64,000 bases of DNA, taken from the NCBI RefSeq assembly GCF_000758305.1, contig NZ_CP009458.1:2108001-2172000 (forward strand), read 5' to 3'. Positions 35,359 through 44,846 of the stretch are shown piece by piece. Each line of letters starts with the position of its first letter. The stretch's first letter is position 1. The DNA comes from Cedecea neteri (GTDB taxonomy: Bacteria > Pseudomonadota > Gammaproteobacteria > Enterobacterales > Enterobacteriaceae). The position numbers and the translations under genes are program-made. The notes beneath the pieces were generated by a model. That model searched no databases. It was not told the DNA's origin and saw only the letters and a list, made by a program, of their open reading frames with translations.

Positions 35359-35808
35359 ATGCATTGCCCATTCTGTTTCGCCGTGGACACCAAAGTTATC
35401 GACTCTCGCCTGGTGGGTGAAGGTTCCTCCGTACGCCGTCGGCGCCAGTGCCTGGTTTGTCACGAACGCTTCACGACTTTCGAGGTTGCGGAGCTGGTGA
35501 TGCCGAGAGTGGTGAAGAGCAATGAGGTGCGCGAGCCGTTTAACGAAGACAAACTGCGCAGCGGCATCCTGAAAGCGCTGGAAAAACGTCCGGTCAATTC
35601 TGACGACGTGGAAATGGCTATCAGCCATATTAAGTCGCACCTTCGAGCAACCGGCGAACGCGAAATCCCGAGTAAACTCATCGGTAACCTGGTGATGGAG
35701 CAGCTCAAGAAGCTGGATAAAGTCGCCTATATTCGCTTTGCTTCGGTTTACCGTAGCTTTGAAGATATCAAAGAATTTGGTGAAGAAATCGCCCGTTTAC
35801 AGGATTAA
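35359..35808 (+). CDS. nrdR: transcriptional repressor NrdR
   Basis: 149 aa repressor of ribonucleotide reductase genes. N-terminal zinc ribbon with Cys3, Cys6, Cys31, Cys34 (CPFC and CLVC) and the basic VRRRRQ patch; ATP-cone nucleotide-binding domain from about residue 49 (VVKSNEVREPFNEDKLRSGI) to the end. ATG 35359 follows AGGAAA. Its TAA overlaps the upstream possible ribD ATG, so the two are coupled. Confidence 0.97.
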   Translation: MHCPFCFAVDTKVIDSRLVGEGSSVRRRRQCLVCHERFTTFEVAELVMPRVVKSNEVREPFNEDKLRSGILKALEKRPVNSDDVEMAISHIKSHLRATGEREIPSKLIGNLVMEQLKKLDKVAYIRFASVYRSFEDIKEFGEEIARLQD

Positions 35809-35813
35809 TGCCG

Positions 35814-36932
35814 ATGTCCCTTGATGAACAGTTTATGGCTCGAGCGCTTGAGCTGGCTAAGCGCGGGCGTTTTACCACTGCACCGAACCCGAATGTCGGC
35901 TGCGTGATAGTTAAAGACGGCAAGATTGTGGGGGAAGGGTTCCACTTTCGTGCCGGGGAACCTCATGCGGAAGTTCACGCTTTGCGCATGGCAGGCGAGG
36001 AGGCCCGGGGCGCAACGGCTTACGTTACGCTCGAACCCTGTAGCCACCATGGCCGCACGCCACCGTGCTGCGATGCCCTGATTGCCGCAGGCGTTTCTCG
36101 AGTGGTTGCCGCCATGCAGGATCCTAATCCGCAGGTTGCCGGTCGGGGCCTCTACCGTTTGCAGCAGGCGGGCATTGAAGTTAGCCACGACCTGATGATG
36201 AACGAAGCCGAAGCGCTGAACCGCGGGTTCCTCAAGCGTATGCGTACCGGATTCCCGTACATTCAGCTTAAGTTAGGTGCCTCGCTGGACGGCCGTACCG
36301 CGATGGCAAGCGGAGAAAGTAAATGGATTACCTCTCCCCAGGCGCGTCGCGACGTGCAGCGCCATCGCGCGCAAAGTGCCGCTATTCTTTCCAGTGACGC
36401 AACTGTATTGGCAGATAACCCGTCATTAACTGTCCGCTGGGATGAACTGGATAGTGCCAGCCAGGCAATTTATGCCGAACAGGATTTGCGCCAGCCGATT
36501 CGTATTGTGCTGGATCGTCAAAACCAGGTAACACCGCAGCACCAAATTATTGCCAATCCGGGGCAAACCTGGCTTGCCCGCAGCCAGGCGGATGAACAAC
36601 CCTGGCCTGAGGGCGTTGAGCAACTGCTGGTGCCTGAACATAACGGCCATCTTGATTTGGTCGTGTTAATGATGCAGCTTGGCAAACGCCAGGTGAATTC
36701 TGTCTGGGTGGAGGCAGGGGCAACGCTTGCCGGGGCGCTGTTGCAGGCGGGCCTGGTAGATGAACTGATTGTCTACGTCGCGCCAAAATTATTAGGCAAT
36801 GATGCCCGCGGTTTGTGCGAGCTTCCAGGCCTTGAAAAACTTGCTGATGTGCCGGAGTTCCGCTTTAGCGAAGTCCGCCAGGTCGGCCCCGATTTGTGCC
36901 TGCATTTGACGCCCATTTACGGACGCCAGTAA
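35814..36932 (+). CDS. ribD: riboflavin biosynthesis deaminase/reductase RibD
   Basis: Bifunctional enzyme: deaminates the pyrimidine ring then reduces the ribosyl side chain using NADPH. 372 aa from ATG 35814. Deaminase domain with zinc site HAEVHA (His51, Glu53) and PCSHHGRTPPCC (Cys76, Cys85); reductase domain from about residue 145 (PYIQLKLGASLDGRTA; VEAGATLAGALLQAGLVDE). ATG 35808, overlapping the nrdR stop by one base, is an alternative; 35814 has better spacing from AGGA and aligns with E. coli. Confidence 0.95.
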   Translation: MSLDEQFMARALELAKRGRFTTAPNPNVGCVIVKDGKIVGEGFHFRAGEPHAEVHALRMAGEEARGATAYVTLEPCSHHGRTPPCCDALIAAGVSRVVAAMQDPNPQVAGRGLYRLQQAGIEVSHDLMMNEAEALNRGFLKRMRTGFPYIQLKLGASLDGRTAMASGESKWITSPQARRDVQRHRAQSAAILSSDATVLADNPSLTVRWDELDSASQAIYAEQDLRQPIRIVLDRQNQVTPQHQIIANPGQTWLARSQADEQPWPEGVEQLLVPEHNGHLDLVVLMMQLGKRQVNSVWVEAGATLAGALLQAGLVDELIVYVAPKLLGNDARGLCELPGLEKLADVPEFRFSEVRQVGPDLCLHLTPIYGRQ

Positions 36933-37008
36933 AACGTAAGCAGTCACGAAAAGATTATGATAAAATCCGCCCCCCTGCGGGGCTAAACAGAACCCGTAAA
37001 GGAAGATT

Positions 37009-37479
37009 ATGAACATTATTGAAGCTGCTGTTGCTACTCCTGACGCTCGCGTCGCCATCACCATCGCGCGTTTTAACAACTTCATCAATGACAGCCTGCT
37101 GGAAGGTGCTATCGACGCCCTGAAACGCATTGGTCAGGTGAAAGACAAAAACATCACCGTAGTTTGGGTGCCGGGCGCTTACGAGCTGCCGCTGGCCGCT
37201 GATGCTCTGGCAAAAACCGGTAAATACGATGCTGTTATCGCGCTGGGTACCGTGATTCGCGGAGGCACTGCACACTTCGAATACGTTGCCGGCGGTGCCA
37301 GCAACGGTCTGTTAAGCGTAGGCCAGGACAGCGGTATTCCCGTTGCCTTCGGCGTGCTGACCACCGAAAGCATTGAACAAGCCATCGAACGCGCTGGCAC
37401 CAAAGCCGGTAACAAAGGTGCAGAAGCTGCACTGACCGCGCTTGAAATGATTAATGTATTGAAAGCCATCAAGGCCTGA
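37009..37479 (+). CDS. ribE: 6,7-dimethyl-8-ribityllumazine synthase
   Basis: 156 aa, equal to E. coli RibE (RibH). Condenses the ribityl-pyrimidine with 3,4-dihydroxy-2-butanone phosphate; forms icosahedral 60-mers in the family. Catalytic His89 in RGGTAHFEYVA, phosphate site GTVIRG, C-terminal GNKGAEAALTALEMINVLK. A short C4-loop-G4 hairpin lies in the ribD-ribE gap near 36975. Confidence 0.97.
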   Translation: MNIIEAAVATPDARVAITIARFNNFINDSLLEGAIDALKRIGQVKDKNITVVWVPGAYELPLAADALAKTGKYDAVIALGTVIRGGTAHFEYVAGGASNGLLSVGQDSGIPVAFGVLTTESIEQAIERAGTKAGNKGAEAALTALEMINVLKAIKA

Positions 37480-37498
37480 TTTTTGTAAGGGGAAATCC

Positions 37499-37918
37499 GT
37501 GAAACCTGCTGCTCGTCGCCGCGCCCGTGAGTGTGCCGTCCAGGCGCTCTACTCCTGGCAGTTGTCTAAAAACGACATCTCTGATGTCGAATACCAGTTC
37601 CTGGCGGAACAGGACGTCAAAGACGTTGACGTTGTCTACTTCCGCGAGCTGCTGAGCGGCGTGGCTACTAACAGCGCGTATCTGGATGGGCTGATGAAGC
37701 CTTACCTGTCCCGTCTGCTTGAAGAGCTGGGCCAGGTGGAAAAAGCGGTACTGCGCATTGCGCTGTTTGAATTGTCCAAACGTGATGATGTGCCGTACAA
37801 AGTGGCCATCAACGAAGCGATTGAGCTGGCGAAAACCTTCGGCGCCGAAGATAGCCACAAATTCGTTAACGGCGTTCTCGACAAAGCCGCTCCAGCTATC
37901 CGTCCCCACAAGAAGTAA
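37499..37918 (+). CDS. nusB: transcription antitermination factor NusB
   Basis: 139 aa all-helical RNA-binding protein that joins NusE at boxA in rRNA antitermination. N-terminal Arg-rich KPAARRRARECAVQALYSWQ; conserved C-terminal FVNGVLDKAAP. GTG start at 37499 with AAGGGG upstream, 19 bp after ribE. A terminator follows. Confidence 0.97.
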   Translation: MKPAARRRARECAVQALYSWQLSKNDISDVEYQFLAEQDVKDVDVVYFRELLSGVATNSAYLDGLMKPYLSRLLEELGQVEKAVLRIALFELSKRDDVPYKVAINEAIELAKTFGAEDSHKFVNGVLDKAAPAIRPHKK

Positions 37919-37923
37919 TCTCC

Positions 37924-37951
37924 TGGCCGGGTTTTCCCGGCCTTCTTTTTT
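37924..37951 (+). terminator. terminator-like hairpin between nusB and thiL
   Basis: GGCCGGG, loop TTTT, CCCGGCC (37925-37942) followed by TTCTTTTTT. thiL lacks an obvious separate promoter, so read-through is presumably partial. Confidence 0.8.
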
Positions 37952-37981
37952 CCTGCAACTGACATTCCTGAGGTATCACGC

Positions 37982-38953
37982 ATGGCATGCGGTGAGTTTT
38001 CCCTGATTGCCCGTTACTTCGATCGCGTTACAAGTTCTCGTCGTGATGTGGAAGCCGGTATTGGCGACGACTGTGCGTTGCTGTCGGTACCTGAAAAACA
38101 ACTGCTGGCAATCAGCACCGATACGTTAGTGAGCGGTAATCACTTCCTGCCGGATATCGATCCGCGGGATTTGGGTTACAAGGCGCTGGCGGTGAATTTA
38201 AGCGATCTGGCCGCAATGGGCGCAGATCCGGCCTGGTTAACGCTTGCGATAACGCTCCCGGAAGTGGATGAAGCGTGGCTGGAGGCATTCAGCGACAGCC
38301 TGTTCGAACAGCTGGATTATTACGATATGCAGCTGATTGGCGGCGACACAACCCGCGGTCCACTTTCCCTGACGTTGGGCATCCACGGCATGATCCCTGC
38401 CGGACGAGCGCTCAAGCGCAGCGGTGCCAAAGCCGGGGACTGGATCTATGTCACCGGCACGCCGGGCGACAGCGCGGCGGGTCTGGCAATTCTGCAGCAG
38501 CGTCTGCAGGTTGCGAATGCACAGCATGCGGATTACCTGCTTAAGCGACATCTGCGCCCAACGCCGCGCGTTTTACACGGTCAGGCGCTGCGCGATCTGG
38601 CCAATAGCGCCATCGATCTTTCTGACGGTCTGATTTCCGACCTCGGCCATATCCTGAAGGCCAGCGAGTGCGGGGCGCGTATCGATCTCGATTTGCTGCC
38701 GTATTCCGAAGCGTTGCGCGAGCATGTTGAACCAGAGCAGGCGCTGAAATGGGCGATGTCCGGCGGCGAAGACTATGAGCTGTGCTTCACCGTGCCGGAG
38801 CTAAACCGTGGCGCACTGGACGTGGCTATCGGCAATCTGGGCGTGCCTTATACCTGTATCGGGCAGATTGTTTCTGCGTCGGAAGGGTTACAGTTTACCC
38901 GCGAAGGGAAGCCGGTGACGCTGGAGATGAAGGGTTACGATCACTTTTCGTAG
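37982..38953 (+). CDS. thiL: thiamine-monophosphate kinase
   Basis: 323 aa. Phosphorylates thiamine phosphate to thiamine diphosphate. AIR-synthase-like fold: GIGDDCALL, STDTLVSGNHF, NLSDLAAMGA, GGDTTRG and SGGEDYELCF motifs all present. In E. coli pgpA begins within thiL's 3' end; here the thiL stop is followed 7 bp later by array R6 and no pgpA frame is present. Confidence 0.96.
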   Translation: MACGEFSLIARYFDRVTSSRRDVEAGIGDDCALLSVPEKQLLAISTDTLVSGNHFLPDIDPRDLGYKALAVNLSDLAAMGADPAWLTLAITLPEVDEAWLEAFSDSLFEQLDYYDMQLIGGDTTRGPLSLTLGIHGMIPAGRALKRSGAKAGDWIYVTGTPGDSAAGLAILQQRLQVANAQHADYLLKRHLRPTPRVLHGQALRDLANSAIDLSDGLISDLGHILKASECGARIDLDLLPYSEALREHVEPEQALKWAMSGGEDYELCFTVPELNRGALDVAIGNLGVPYTCIGQIVSASEGLQFTREGKPVTLEMKGYDHFS

Positions 38954-38960
38954 TGGATGA

Positions 38961-39096
38961 CCCTCACCCCAACCCTCTCCCTAAAAGGGAGAGGGAGCCA
39001 AAACAATAAAGTCTCCTCTCGGTCTTCAAGATAAGGGGACTTAAAGGCGGGAACGGTTTCCCCCCTCTCCCTATGGGAGAGGGCCGGGGTGAGGGT
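38961..39096. repeat. palindromic repeat array R6 (thiL/yajO junction)
   Basis: Opens CCCTCACCCCAACCCTCTCC, closes GGGAGAGGGCCGGGGTGAGG. The interior is about 60 bp of unique sequence with one extra inner arm at each side. It fills the interval between convergent thiL and yajO, exactly where pgpA is found in E. coli. Confidence 0.85.
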
Positions 39097-39098
39097 AA

Positions 39099-40073
39099 TT
39101 ATTTATATCCCGCCACCGGATGCCGCTGATACGGCGTCTCCAGCTCGGCAATTTCCTCAGACTTCAACGTTAAATCTACCGCACCAAGCAGGTCGTCCAG
39201 TTGCTCCAGGCGTGAAGGCCCGACAACCGGCGCGGCGATTCCCGGTTTGCTTAGCAGCCAGGCCAGTGCTACCTGTGCGCGTGAAACGCCCTTATCCGCG
39301 GCGATGTTTGCCAACCGCTCGGCGATAAGCGCGTCGTTTTCGTTATTGGTCTGGTACAGCGATTTTCCCACTTCATCCGAGACTGATCGCGCCGTGGTGT
39401 CTCCCCAGGGGCGAGTCAGCTTGCCGCGTGCGAGCGGGCTCCAGGGGATCACCGCAATTTTTTCTTTGTAGCACAGCGGGAACATCTCCAGCTCTTCTTC
39501 ACGGTAAATCAGGTTGTAGTGATCCTGCATGGTGACAAACCGCGCCCAGCCTGCCTGAGACTGCAGGGCGAGAGCCTGAGCAAACTGATCGCTGCGCATT
39601 GAAGAGGCGCCGATATAGCGTGCTTTCCCGGCCTTAACCACGTCGTTAAGTGCCTCTAGCGTCTCTTCAATGGGCGTGTTGTAGTCCCAGCGGTGGATTT
39701 GCAGCAAATCGACGTAGTCGGTACCGAGCCGCTTCAGACTATCGTCAATCGAACGCAGGATCTGTGGGCGGGAGAGTCCCTGAGGCAGATCGCCAACTTT
39801 GTTGTAAACCTTCGTGGCAACCACAACGTCCTGGCGGCGAGCGAAGTCGCGCAGCGCGCGGCCTAAAATCTCTTCGCTGCTGCCGTCGGAGTAGTTATTT
39901 GAGGTGTCGAAGAAGTTGATCCCTTTTTCCAGCGCGTGGCGGATTATTTCCCGGCTGCTCTCTTCGGGAAGTGTCCAGGCATGGCTGCCGCGGTCCGGTT
40001 CGCCAAAGGTCATACAGCCGAGGCAAAGGCGGGAGACGTTAAGGTCGGTGGTACCTAAAGGATTGTATTGCAC
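39099..40073 (-). CDS. yajO: aldo-keto reductase YajO
   Basis: 324 aa NADPH-type aldo-keto reductase; E. coli YajO (RibX) has been linked to xylulose phosphate/thiamine precursor chemistry, but the role is not firmly settled. Barrel with Asp/Tyr/Lys/His tetrad motifs: INFFDTSNNYSDGSSEE (Asp, Tyr), VVVATKV (Lys), LLQIHRWD (His). GTG 40073 was chosen: GGAG lies 7 nt upstream and it gives V-Q-Y-N-P-L-G like E. coli. Last gene of the xseB-ispA-dxs-yajO run, 59 bp after dxs. Confidence 0.93.
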   Translation of the reverse strand: MQYNPLGTTDLNVSRLCLGCMTFGEPDRGSHAWTLPEESSREIIRHALEKGINFFDTSNNYSDGSSEEILGRALRDFARRQDVVVATKVYNKVGDLPQGLSRPQILRSIDDSLKRLGTDYVDLLQIHRWDYNTPIEETLEALNDVVKAGKARYIGASSMRSDQFAQALALQSQAGWARFVTMQDHYNLIYREEELEMFPLCYKEKIAVIPWSPLARGKLTRPWGDTTARSVSDEVGKSLYQTNNENDALIAERLANIAADKGVSRAQVALAWLLSKPGIAAPVVGPSRLEQLDDLLGAVDLTLKSEEIAELETPYQRHPVAGYK

Positions 40074-40132
40074 GATATCGCTCCTGCTTATGTAGGAATA
40101 TCTATTAAGCATAGCAGGAGCAATAAGAGGGA

Positions 40133-41995
40133 TTAGTTGAGCCAGCTCCGGATCTTAGCTTCGATCCCGGCCGCATCAAGGCCGATTTCCGCGCGCGCTT
40201 CTTCCTGAGTGCCCTGAGGAATGAAGAAATCAGGCAGGCCGAGGTTAAGCACGGGAACCGGTTTGCGATGTGCCATCAGCACTTCGTTCACGCCGCTACC
40301 GGCCCCGCCCATAATGGCGTTCTCTTCAATCGTTACCAAAGAGTCGTGGCTGGCGGCAAGTTCGAGAATCAGGGCTTCATCCAGTGGCTTAACAAAACGC
40401 ATATCGACCAGCGTGGCATTCAGCGCTTCGGCTGCCGCGGCGGCTTCCGGCAGCAGAGTACCGAAGTTGAGCAGCGCAATTTTTTCGCCTTCGCGTTTCA
40501 CAACGCCTTTACCTATTGGCAGCTCCGCGAGCGGTTCCAGCTCAGCGCCGGTTCCGGTTCCGCGCGGGTAACGCACGGCGCTTGGACCTGCGCTGTAGTG
40601 GTAACCCGTATGCAGCATCTGGCGGCATTCGTTTTCGTCGCTTGGGGTCATGATAACCATGTCCGGAATGCAGCGCAGGAACGAAATATCAAAAGCGCCC
40701 TGGTGCGTCTGGCCGTCTGCTCCGACAATGCCTGCGCGATCGATGGCAAACATCACCGGCAGCTTCTGAATCGCTACGTCGTGAATCACCTGGTCGTAAG
40801 CGCGCTGCAGGAAGGTGGAGTAGATCGCAACCACTGGCTTATAGCCGCCAATCGCCAGGCCCGCTGCGAAGGTCACCGCGTGCTGCTCGGCAATCGCCAC
40901 ATCAAAGTACTGGTCAGGATACTGGCGCGAAAATTCCACCATGCCGGAGCCTTCACGCATGGCAGGCGTAATGGCCATCAGTTTGTCATCGTGGGCTGCG
41001 GTTTCGCACAGCCAGTTGCCGAAAATCTTCGAATAGCTCGGCAGGCCGCCGGTGCTTTTCGGCAGCGTGCCGCTCTGAGGATCGAACTTCGGTACCGCGT
41101 GGAAGCTGATCGGATCTTTTTCCGCTGGCGCGTAGCCGCGCCCCTTTTTGGTCATGATATGCAGGAACTGCGGGCCTTTCAGGCTGCGCATATTCTTCAG
41201 CGTATTGACCAGGCCAATCACATCGTGGCCGTCGATAGGCCCGATATAGTTAAAGCCGAGTTCTTCAAACAGCGTGCCTGGCACCACCATGCCTTTGATG
41301 TGCTCTTCGGTGCGCTTCAGTAGCTCTTTAATCGGCGGTACGCCGGAGAAGACTTTCTTGCCGCCTTCGCGCAGCGTGGAGTAAAGCTTGCCGGAAAGCA
41401 GCTGCGCCAGATGATTGTTCAGCGCACCGACGTTCTCGGAAATCGACATTTCGTTGTCGTTCAGTACGACCAGCATGTCCGGGCGAATATCGCCGGCATG
41501 GTTCATCGCTTCGAAAGCCATCCCGGCGGTGATAGCGCCATCGCCAATCACACAGACGGTTTTACGGTCTTTTCCTTCCTTTTCAGCGGCAACGGCAATC
41601 CCGATACCTGCGCTAATGGAGGTGGAAGAGTGGCCCACGCTCAGCACGTCATACTCGCTTTCCGCGCGCCACGGGAACGGATGCAGGCCACCTTTTTGGC
41701 GAATAGTGCCAATTTTGTCGCGGCGACCGGTCAGAATTTTGTGCGGATAGGCCTGGTGGCCAACGTCCCAGATGAGTTGATCAAAAGGTGTGTTATAGAC
41801 GTAGTGCAGCGCCACGGTCAGTTCGACCGTGCCGAGACCGGAGGCAAAGTGCCCGCTGGAGCGGCTTACGCTGTCGAGCAGATAACGGCGTAGCTCATCG
41901 CAAAGCTTAGGCAAGCTCTCTTTAGGCAGCACTCGCAGGTCCGGGCTGGCATCCACCAGAGCGAGGGTCGGGTATTTGGCGATATCAAAACTCAT
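40133..41995 (-). CDS. dxs: 1-deoxy-D-xylulose-5-phosphate synthase
   Basis: 620 aa thiamine-diphosphate enzyme that makes DXP from pyruvate and glyceraldehyde-3-phosphate, the entry point to the MEP isoprenoid route and a precursor of thiamine and pyridoxal. TPP motif GDGAITAGMAFEAMNHAG; catalytic His in ASGLGTVELTVALHYVY region; transketolase C-terminal domain with IAEQHAVTFAAGLA. 29 bp after ispA, so co-transcribed. Confidence 0.97.
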   Translation of the reverse strand: MSFDIAKYPTLALVDASPDLRVLPKESLPKLCDELRRYLLDSVSRSSGHFASGLGTVELTVALHYVYNTPFDQLIWDVGHQAYPHKILTGRRDKIGTIRQKGGLHPFPWRAESEYDVLSVGHSSTSISAGIGIAVAAEKEGKDRKTVCVIGDGAITAGMAFEAMNHAGDIRPDMLVVLNDNEMSISENVGALNNHLAQLLSGKLYSTLREGGKKVFSGVPPIKELLKRTEEHIKGMVVPGTLFEELGFNYIGPIDGHDVIGLVNTLKNMRSLKGPQFLHIMTKKGRGYAPAEKDPISFHAVPKFDPQSGTLPKSTGGLPSYSKIFGNWLCETAAHDDKLMAITPAMREGSGMVEFSRQYPDQYFDVAIAEQHAVTFAAGLAIGGYKPVVAIYSTFLQRAYDQVIHDVAIQKLPVMFAIDRAGIVGADGQTHQGAFDISFLRCIPDMVIMTPSDENECRQMLHTGYHYSAGPSAVRYPRGTGTGAELEPLAELPIGKGVVKREGEKIALLNFGTLLPEAAAAAEALNATLVDMRFVKPLDEALILELAASHDSLVTIEENAIMGGAGSGVNEVLMAHRKPVPVLNLGLPDFFIPQGTQEEARAEIGLDAAGIEAKIRSWLN

Positions 41996-42024
41996 CAGAA
42001 ATCTAAACTCATCGTTGTTATACG

Positions 42025-42924
42025 TTATTTATCACGGTGGATAATGTAGTTTGCTAACGCTTCCAGTGCCGCTGTGTTCAGCGACAGCTCAGAAAGTTCG
42101 GCCAGAGCCTGCAATGCTTCCTGATAGAGATCCTGCGCTTTTGCCTGCGCCTGTTCAAGCCCCAGCAGCGCCGGATAGGTACTTTTGCCCAGTTGCTGAT
42201 CGGCGCCCTGGCGTTTTCCTATCGTGGCGGTATCGCCGACAACGTCCAGAATGTCATCCTGAACCTGGAAAGCCAGGCCGATGCTTGCAGCATAGCGGTC
42301 CAGAATCGGCAGGGCTTTTCGGCCTGCTTCACCGGCACTCAGCGCGCCCAGGCGAACAGCGGCGCGAATCAATGCCCCGGTTTTATGGCGGTGAATACGC
42401 TCCAGGGAAGCCAGGTCAACTTGCTTGCCTTCAGCTTCTAAATCCAGCGCCTGGCCGCCACACATGCCTGCCACGCCGCTGGCGGTGGCGAGTTCTGAAA
42501 CCATAGCTAAGCGATCGGCAATATCAACGCCGGGCATCGGCGCATCACTCAGTATAGAAAACGCCAGCGTTTGCAGGGCATCTCCGGCCAGAATGGCATT
42601 TTCTTCGCCAAATTTAATGTGGCAGGTCGGCTGGCCACGACGTAAATCGTCGTTATCCATGGCCGGTAAGTCATCATGAATCAGCGAATAGGCGTGAATG
42701 CATTCCACTGCCGCGGCAGGGGCATCGAGTGCTTCATCGGCGACGCCAAACATTTCACCGGTAGCGTACACCAGGAACGGACGCAGGCGTTTACCGCCCA
42801 ATAGTGCGCCATAGTGCATCGCTTCAACCAGTGGACTGTTCTGAAACGGCAGCGGCGCCAGAAAGCGCGCAATAGCGTCGTTAACCCGTACAACGTGGGC
42901 CTGAAGCTGTTGGTTAAAATCCAT
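42025..42924 (-). CDS. ispA: farnesyl diphosphate synthase
   Basis: 299 aa prenyltransferase adding isopentenyl units to give C15 farnesyl diphosphate. First Asp-rich motif in HDDLPAMDNDDLRRG and second in QVQDDILDVVGD; GGKRLRPFLVY binds diphosphate. It starts 1 bp after the xseB stop. Confidence 0.97.
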   Translation of the reverse strand: MDFNQQLQAHVVRVNDAIARFLAPLPFQNSPLVEAMHYGALLGGKRLRPFLVYATGEMFGVADEALDAPAAAVECIHAYSLIHDDLPAMDNDDLRRGQPTCHIKFGEENAILAGDALQTLAFSILSDAPMPGVDIADRLAMVSELATASGVAGMCGGQALDLEAEGKQVDLASLERIHRHKTGALIRAAVRLGALSAGEAGRKALPILDRYAASIGLAFQVQDDILDVVGDTATIGKRQGADQQLGKSTYPALLGLEQAQAKAQDLYQEALQALAELSELSLNTAALEALANYIIHRDK

Positions 42925-42925
42925 A

Positions 42926-43168
42926 TTACTCGGCGTCCGGGGTAAAGGGAGTCAGAGGGGCGTCTTCGCTGTCGCTCAGTAAAATCTGTACGCGTTGCTC
43001 AGCCTGCTGGAGTTTCACTTGCCCCTGGCGAGCCAGCTGCACGCCGCGCTCAAATTCGTTTAACGCCTCTTCAAGGGCGAGATCGCCGCTTTCCAGACGA
43101 GTAACTATTTGCTCCAGTTCGACCAGTGCGGTTTCGAAGCTGGCCGGAGATTCGGTTTTTTTCGGCAT
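42926..43168 (-). CDS. xseB: exodeoxyribonuclease VII small subunit
   Basis: 80 aa helical subunit that assembles on XseA. Conserved SFETALVELEQIVTRLESGD and LEEALNEFERGVQLARQGQ. First gene of the xseB-ispA-dxs-yajO operon; divergent from thiI across 221 bp. Confidence 0.96.
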   Translation of the reverse strand: MPKKTESPASFETALVELEQIVTRLESGDLALEEALNEFERGVQLARQGQVKLQQAEQRVQILLSDSEDAPLTPFTPDAE

Positions 43169-43389
43169 GGTGAATGTCTGACTCTGTTTTAATTCGACGC
43201 CGACATGGTAGCGGAGTCAATGTGATTATCAAGCTAGCTCGTACAAGTCGGTTAAGGTGCGCAGTCTTTGTGGGATGGTGATATACTTGCGCGCCTCGGA
43301 TGCAGGTGGCATGACGCCGCTGCAAGTACTTCTTTCTACGCCCGCGTGCTGCGCAGCCAGCCCGGCTGACTAAACGAACCCTTACCGCC

Positions 43390-44838
43390 ATGAAGTTTAT
43401 CATTAAATTGTTCCCGGAAATCACCATCAAGAGCCAATCTGTGCGCATACGCTTTATTAAGATGCTCACCGGGAATATTCGTAACGTTTTAAAACACTAC
43501 GATGAGAGCCTGGCGGTTGTTCGCCACTGGGACAACATTGAAGTTCGCGCCAAAGATGAAAACCAGCGTATCGCCATTCGTGAAGCGCTGACCCGCATTC
43601 CGGGTATCCACCACATTCTTGAAGTTGAAGATGTGCCGTACACCGACATGCACAATATCTTTGAGCAGGCGTTAGAGCTGTACCGCGACAAACTGGAAGG
43701 TAAAAGTTTCTGCGTGCGCGTAAAACGCCGTGGCAAACACGAATTTAGCTCCATTGAAGTTGAGCGCTACGTTGGGGGCGGCCTGAATCAGCACATCGAA
43801 TCCGCTCGCGTTAAGCTCAACGATCCGGATGTGACAGTTAATCTTGAGATTGAAAACGATCGCCTGCTGCTGGTTAAAGGCCGCTACGAAGGCATCGGCG
43901 GTTTCCCGATCGGGACTCAGGAAGACGTGCTGTCGCTGATTTCCGGCGGCTTCGACTCCGGCGTGTCCAGCTACATGCTGATGCGTCGCGGCTGTCGCGT
44001 GCATTATTGCTTCTTCAACCTGGGCGGGGCTGCTCATGAAATCGGCGTGAAGCAGGTGGCGCATTATCTGTGGAACCGCTTCGGCAGCTCTCACCGCGTG
44101 CGTTTTGTTGCCATTAACTTTGAGCCAGTGGTCGGCGAGATCCTGGAGAAAGTGGAAGACGGGCAGATGGGCGTGGTGCTGAAACGTATGTTTGTGCGTG
44201 CCGCCTCTCAGGTTGCCGAGCGCTACGGCGTTCAGGCTCTGGTGACCGGCGAAGCGTTAGGCCAGGTGTCCAGCCAGACGCTGACCAACCTACGCCTGAT
44301 CGACAATGTTTCCGATACGCTGATCCTGCGCCCGCTGATCTCCCACGACAAAGAGCACATTATCGATCTGGCCCGTGAAATCGGTACCGCTGATTTCGCT
44401 CGTACCATGCCAGAATACTGCGGCGTGATCTCGAAAAGCCCGACCGTGAAAGCGGTGAAGGCGAAGATTGAGGAAGAAGAGCAGAAGTTTGACTTCTCGA
44501 TTCTGGATCGCGTGGTTGCCGAGGCGACCAATATCGATATCCGCGATATTGCGACCCAGACGAAGCAGGACGTTGTGGAAGTCGAAACGGTTAATGCGTT
44601 TGGCGCCAACGAGGTATTGCTGGACATTCGCTCCAACGACGAAGTCGATGAGAAACCTTTTGCGCTGGAAGGCGTTGAGGTTGTGGCGCTGCCGTTCTAC
44701 AAGCTGAGCACCAAGTTCGGCGATCTCGACCAGAGTAAAACTTACCTGCTGTGGTGCGAGCGTGGCGTGATGAGCCGCCTGCAGGCGCTGTATTTGAGCG
44801 AGCAGGGCTTTAAGAATATTAAGGTTTACCGTCCGTAA
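43390..44838 (+). CDS. thiI: tRNA 4-thiouridylase / thiazole sulfur carrier ThiI
   Basis: 482 aa. Activates U8 of tRNA with ATP and transfers sulfur; also supplies sulfur for thiazole. Domains: ferredoxin-like plus THUMP (1-165), PP-loop ATPase with SGGFDSGVSSYM (about 185), and a C-terminal rhodanese domain with persulfide Cys456 in YLLWCERGVMS; Cys344 in MPEYCGV is the disulfide partner. All catalytic residues are present. Followed directly by the large array R7. Confidence 0.97.
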   Translation: MKFIIKLFPEITIKSQSVRIRFIKMLTGNIRNVLKHYDESLAVVRHWDNIEVRAKDENQRIAIREALTRIPGIHHILEVEDVPYTDMHNIFEQALELYRDKLEGKSFCVRVKRRGKHEFSSIEVERYVGGGLNQHIESARVKLNDPDVTVNLEIENDRLLLVKGRYEGIGGFPIGTQEDVLSLISGGFDSGVSSYMLMRRGCRVHYCFFNLGGAAHEIGVKQVAHYLWNRFGSSHRVRFVAINFEPVVGEILEKVEDGQMGVVLKRMFVRAASQVAERYGVQALVTGEALGQVSSQTLTNLRLIDNVSDTLILRPLISHDKEHIIDLAREIGTADFARTMPEYCGVISKSPTVKAVKAKIEEEEQKFDFSILDRVVAEATNIDIRDIATQTKQDVVEVETVNAFGANEVLLDIRSNDEVDEKPFALEGVEVVALPFYKLSTKFGDLDQSKTYLLWCERGVMSRLQALYLSEQGFKNIKVYRP

Positions 44839-44846
44839 AGGACTGA

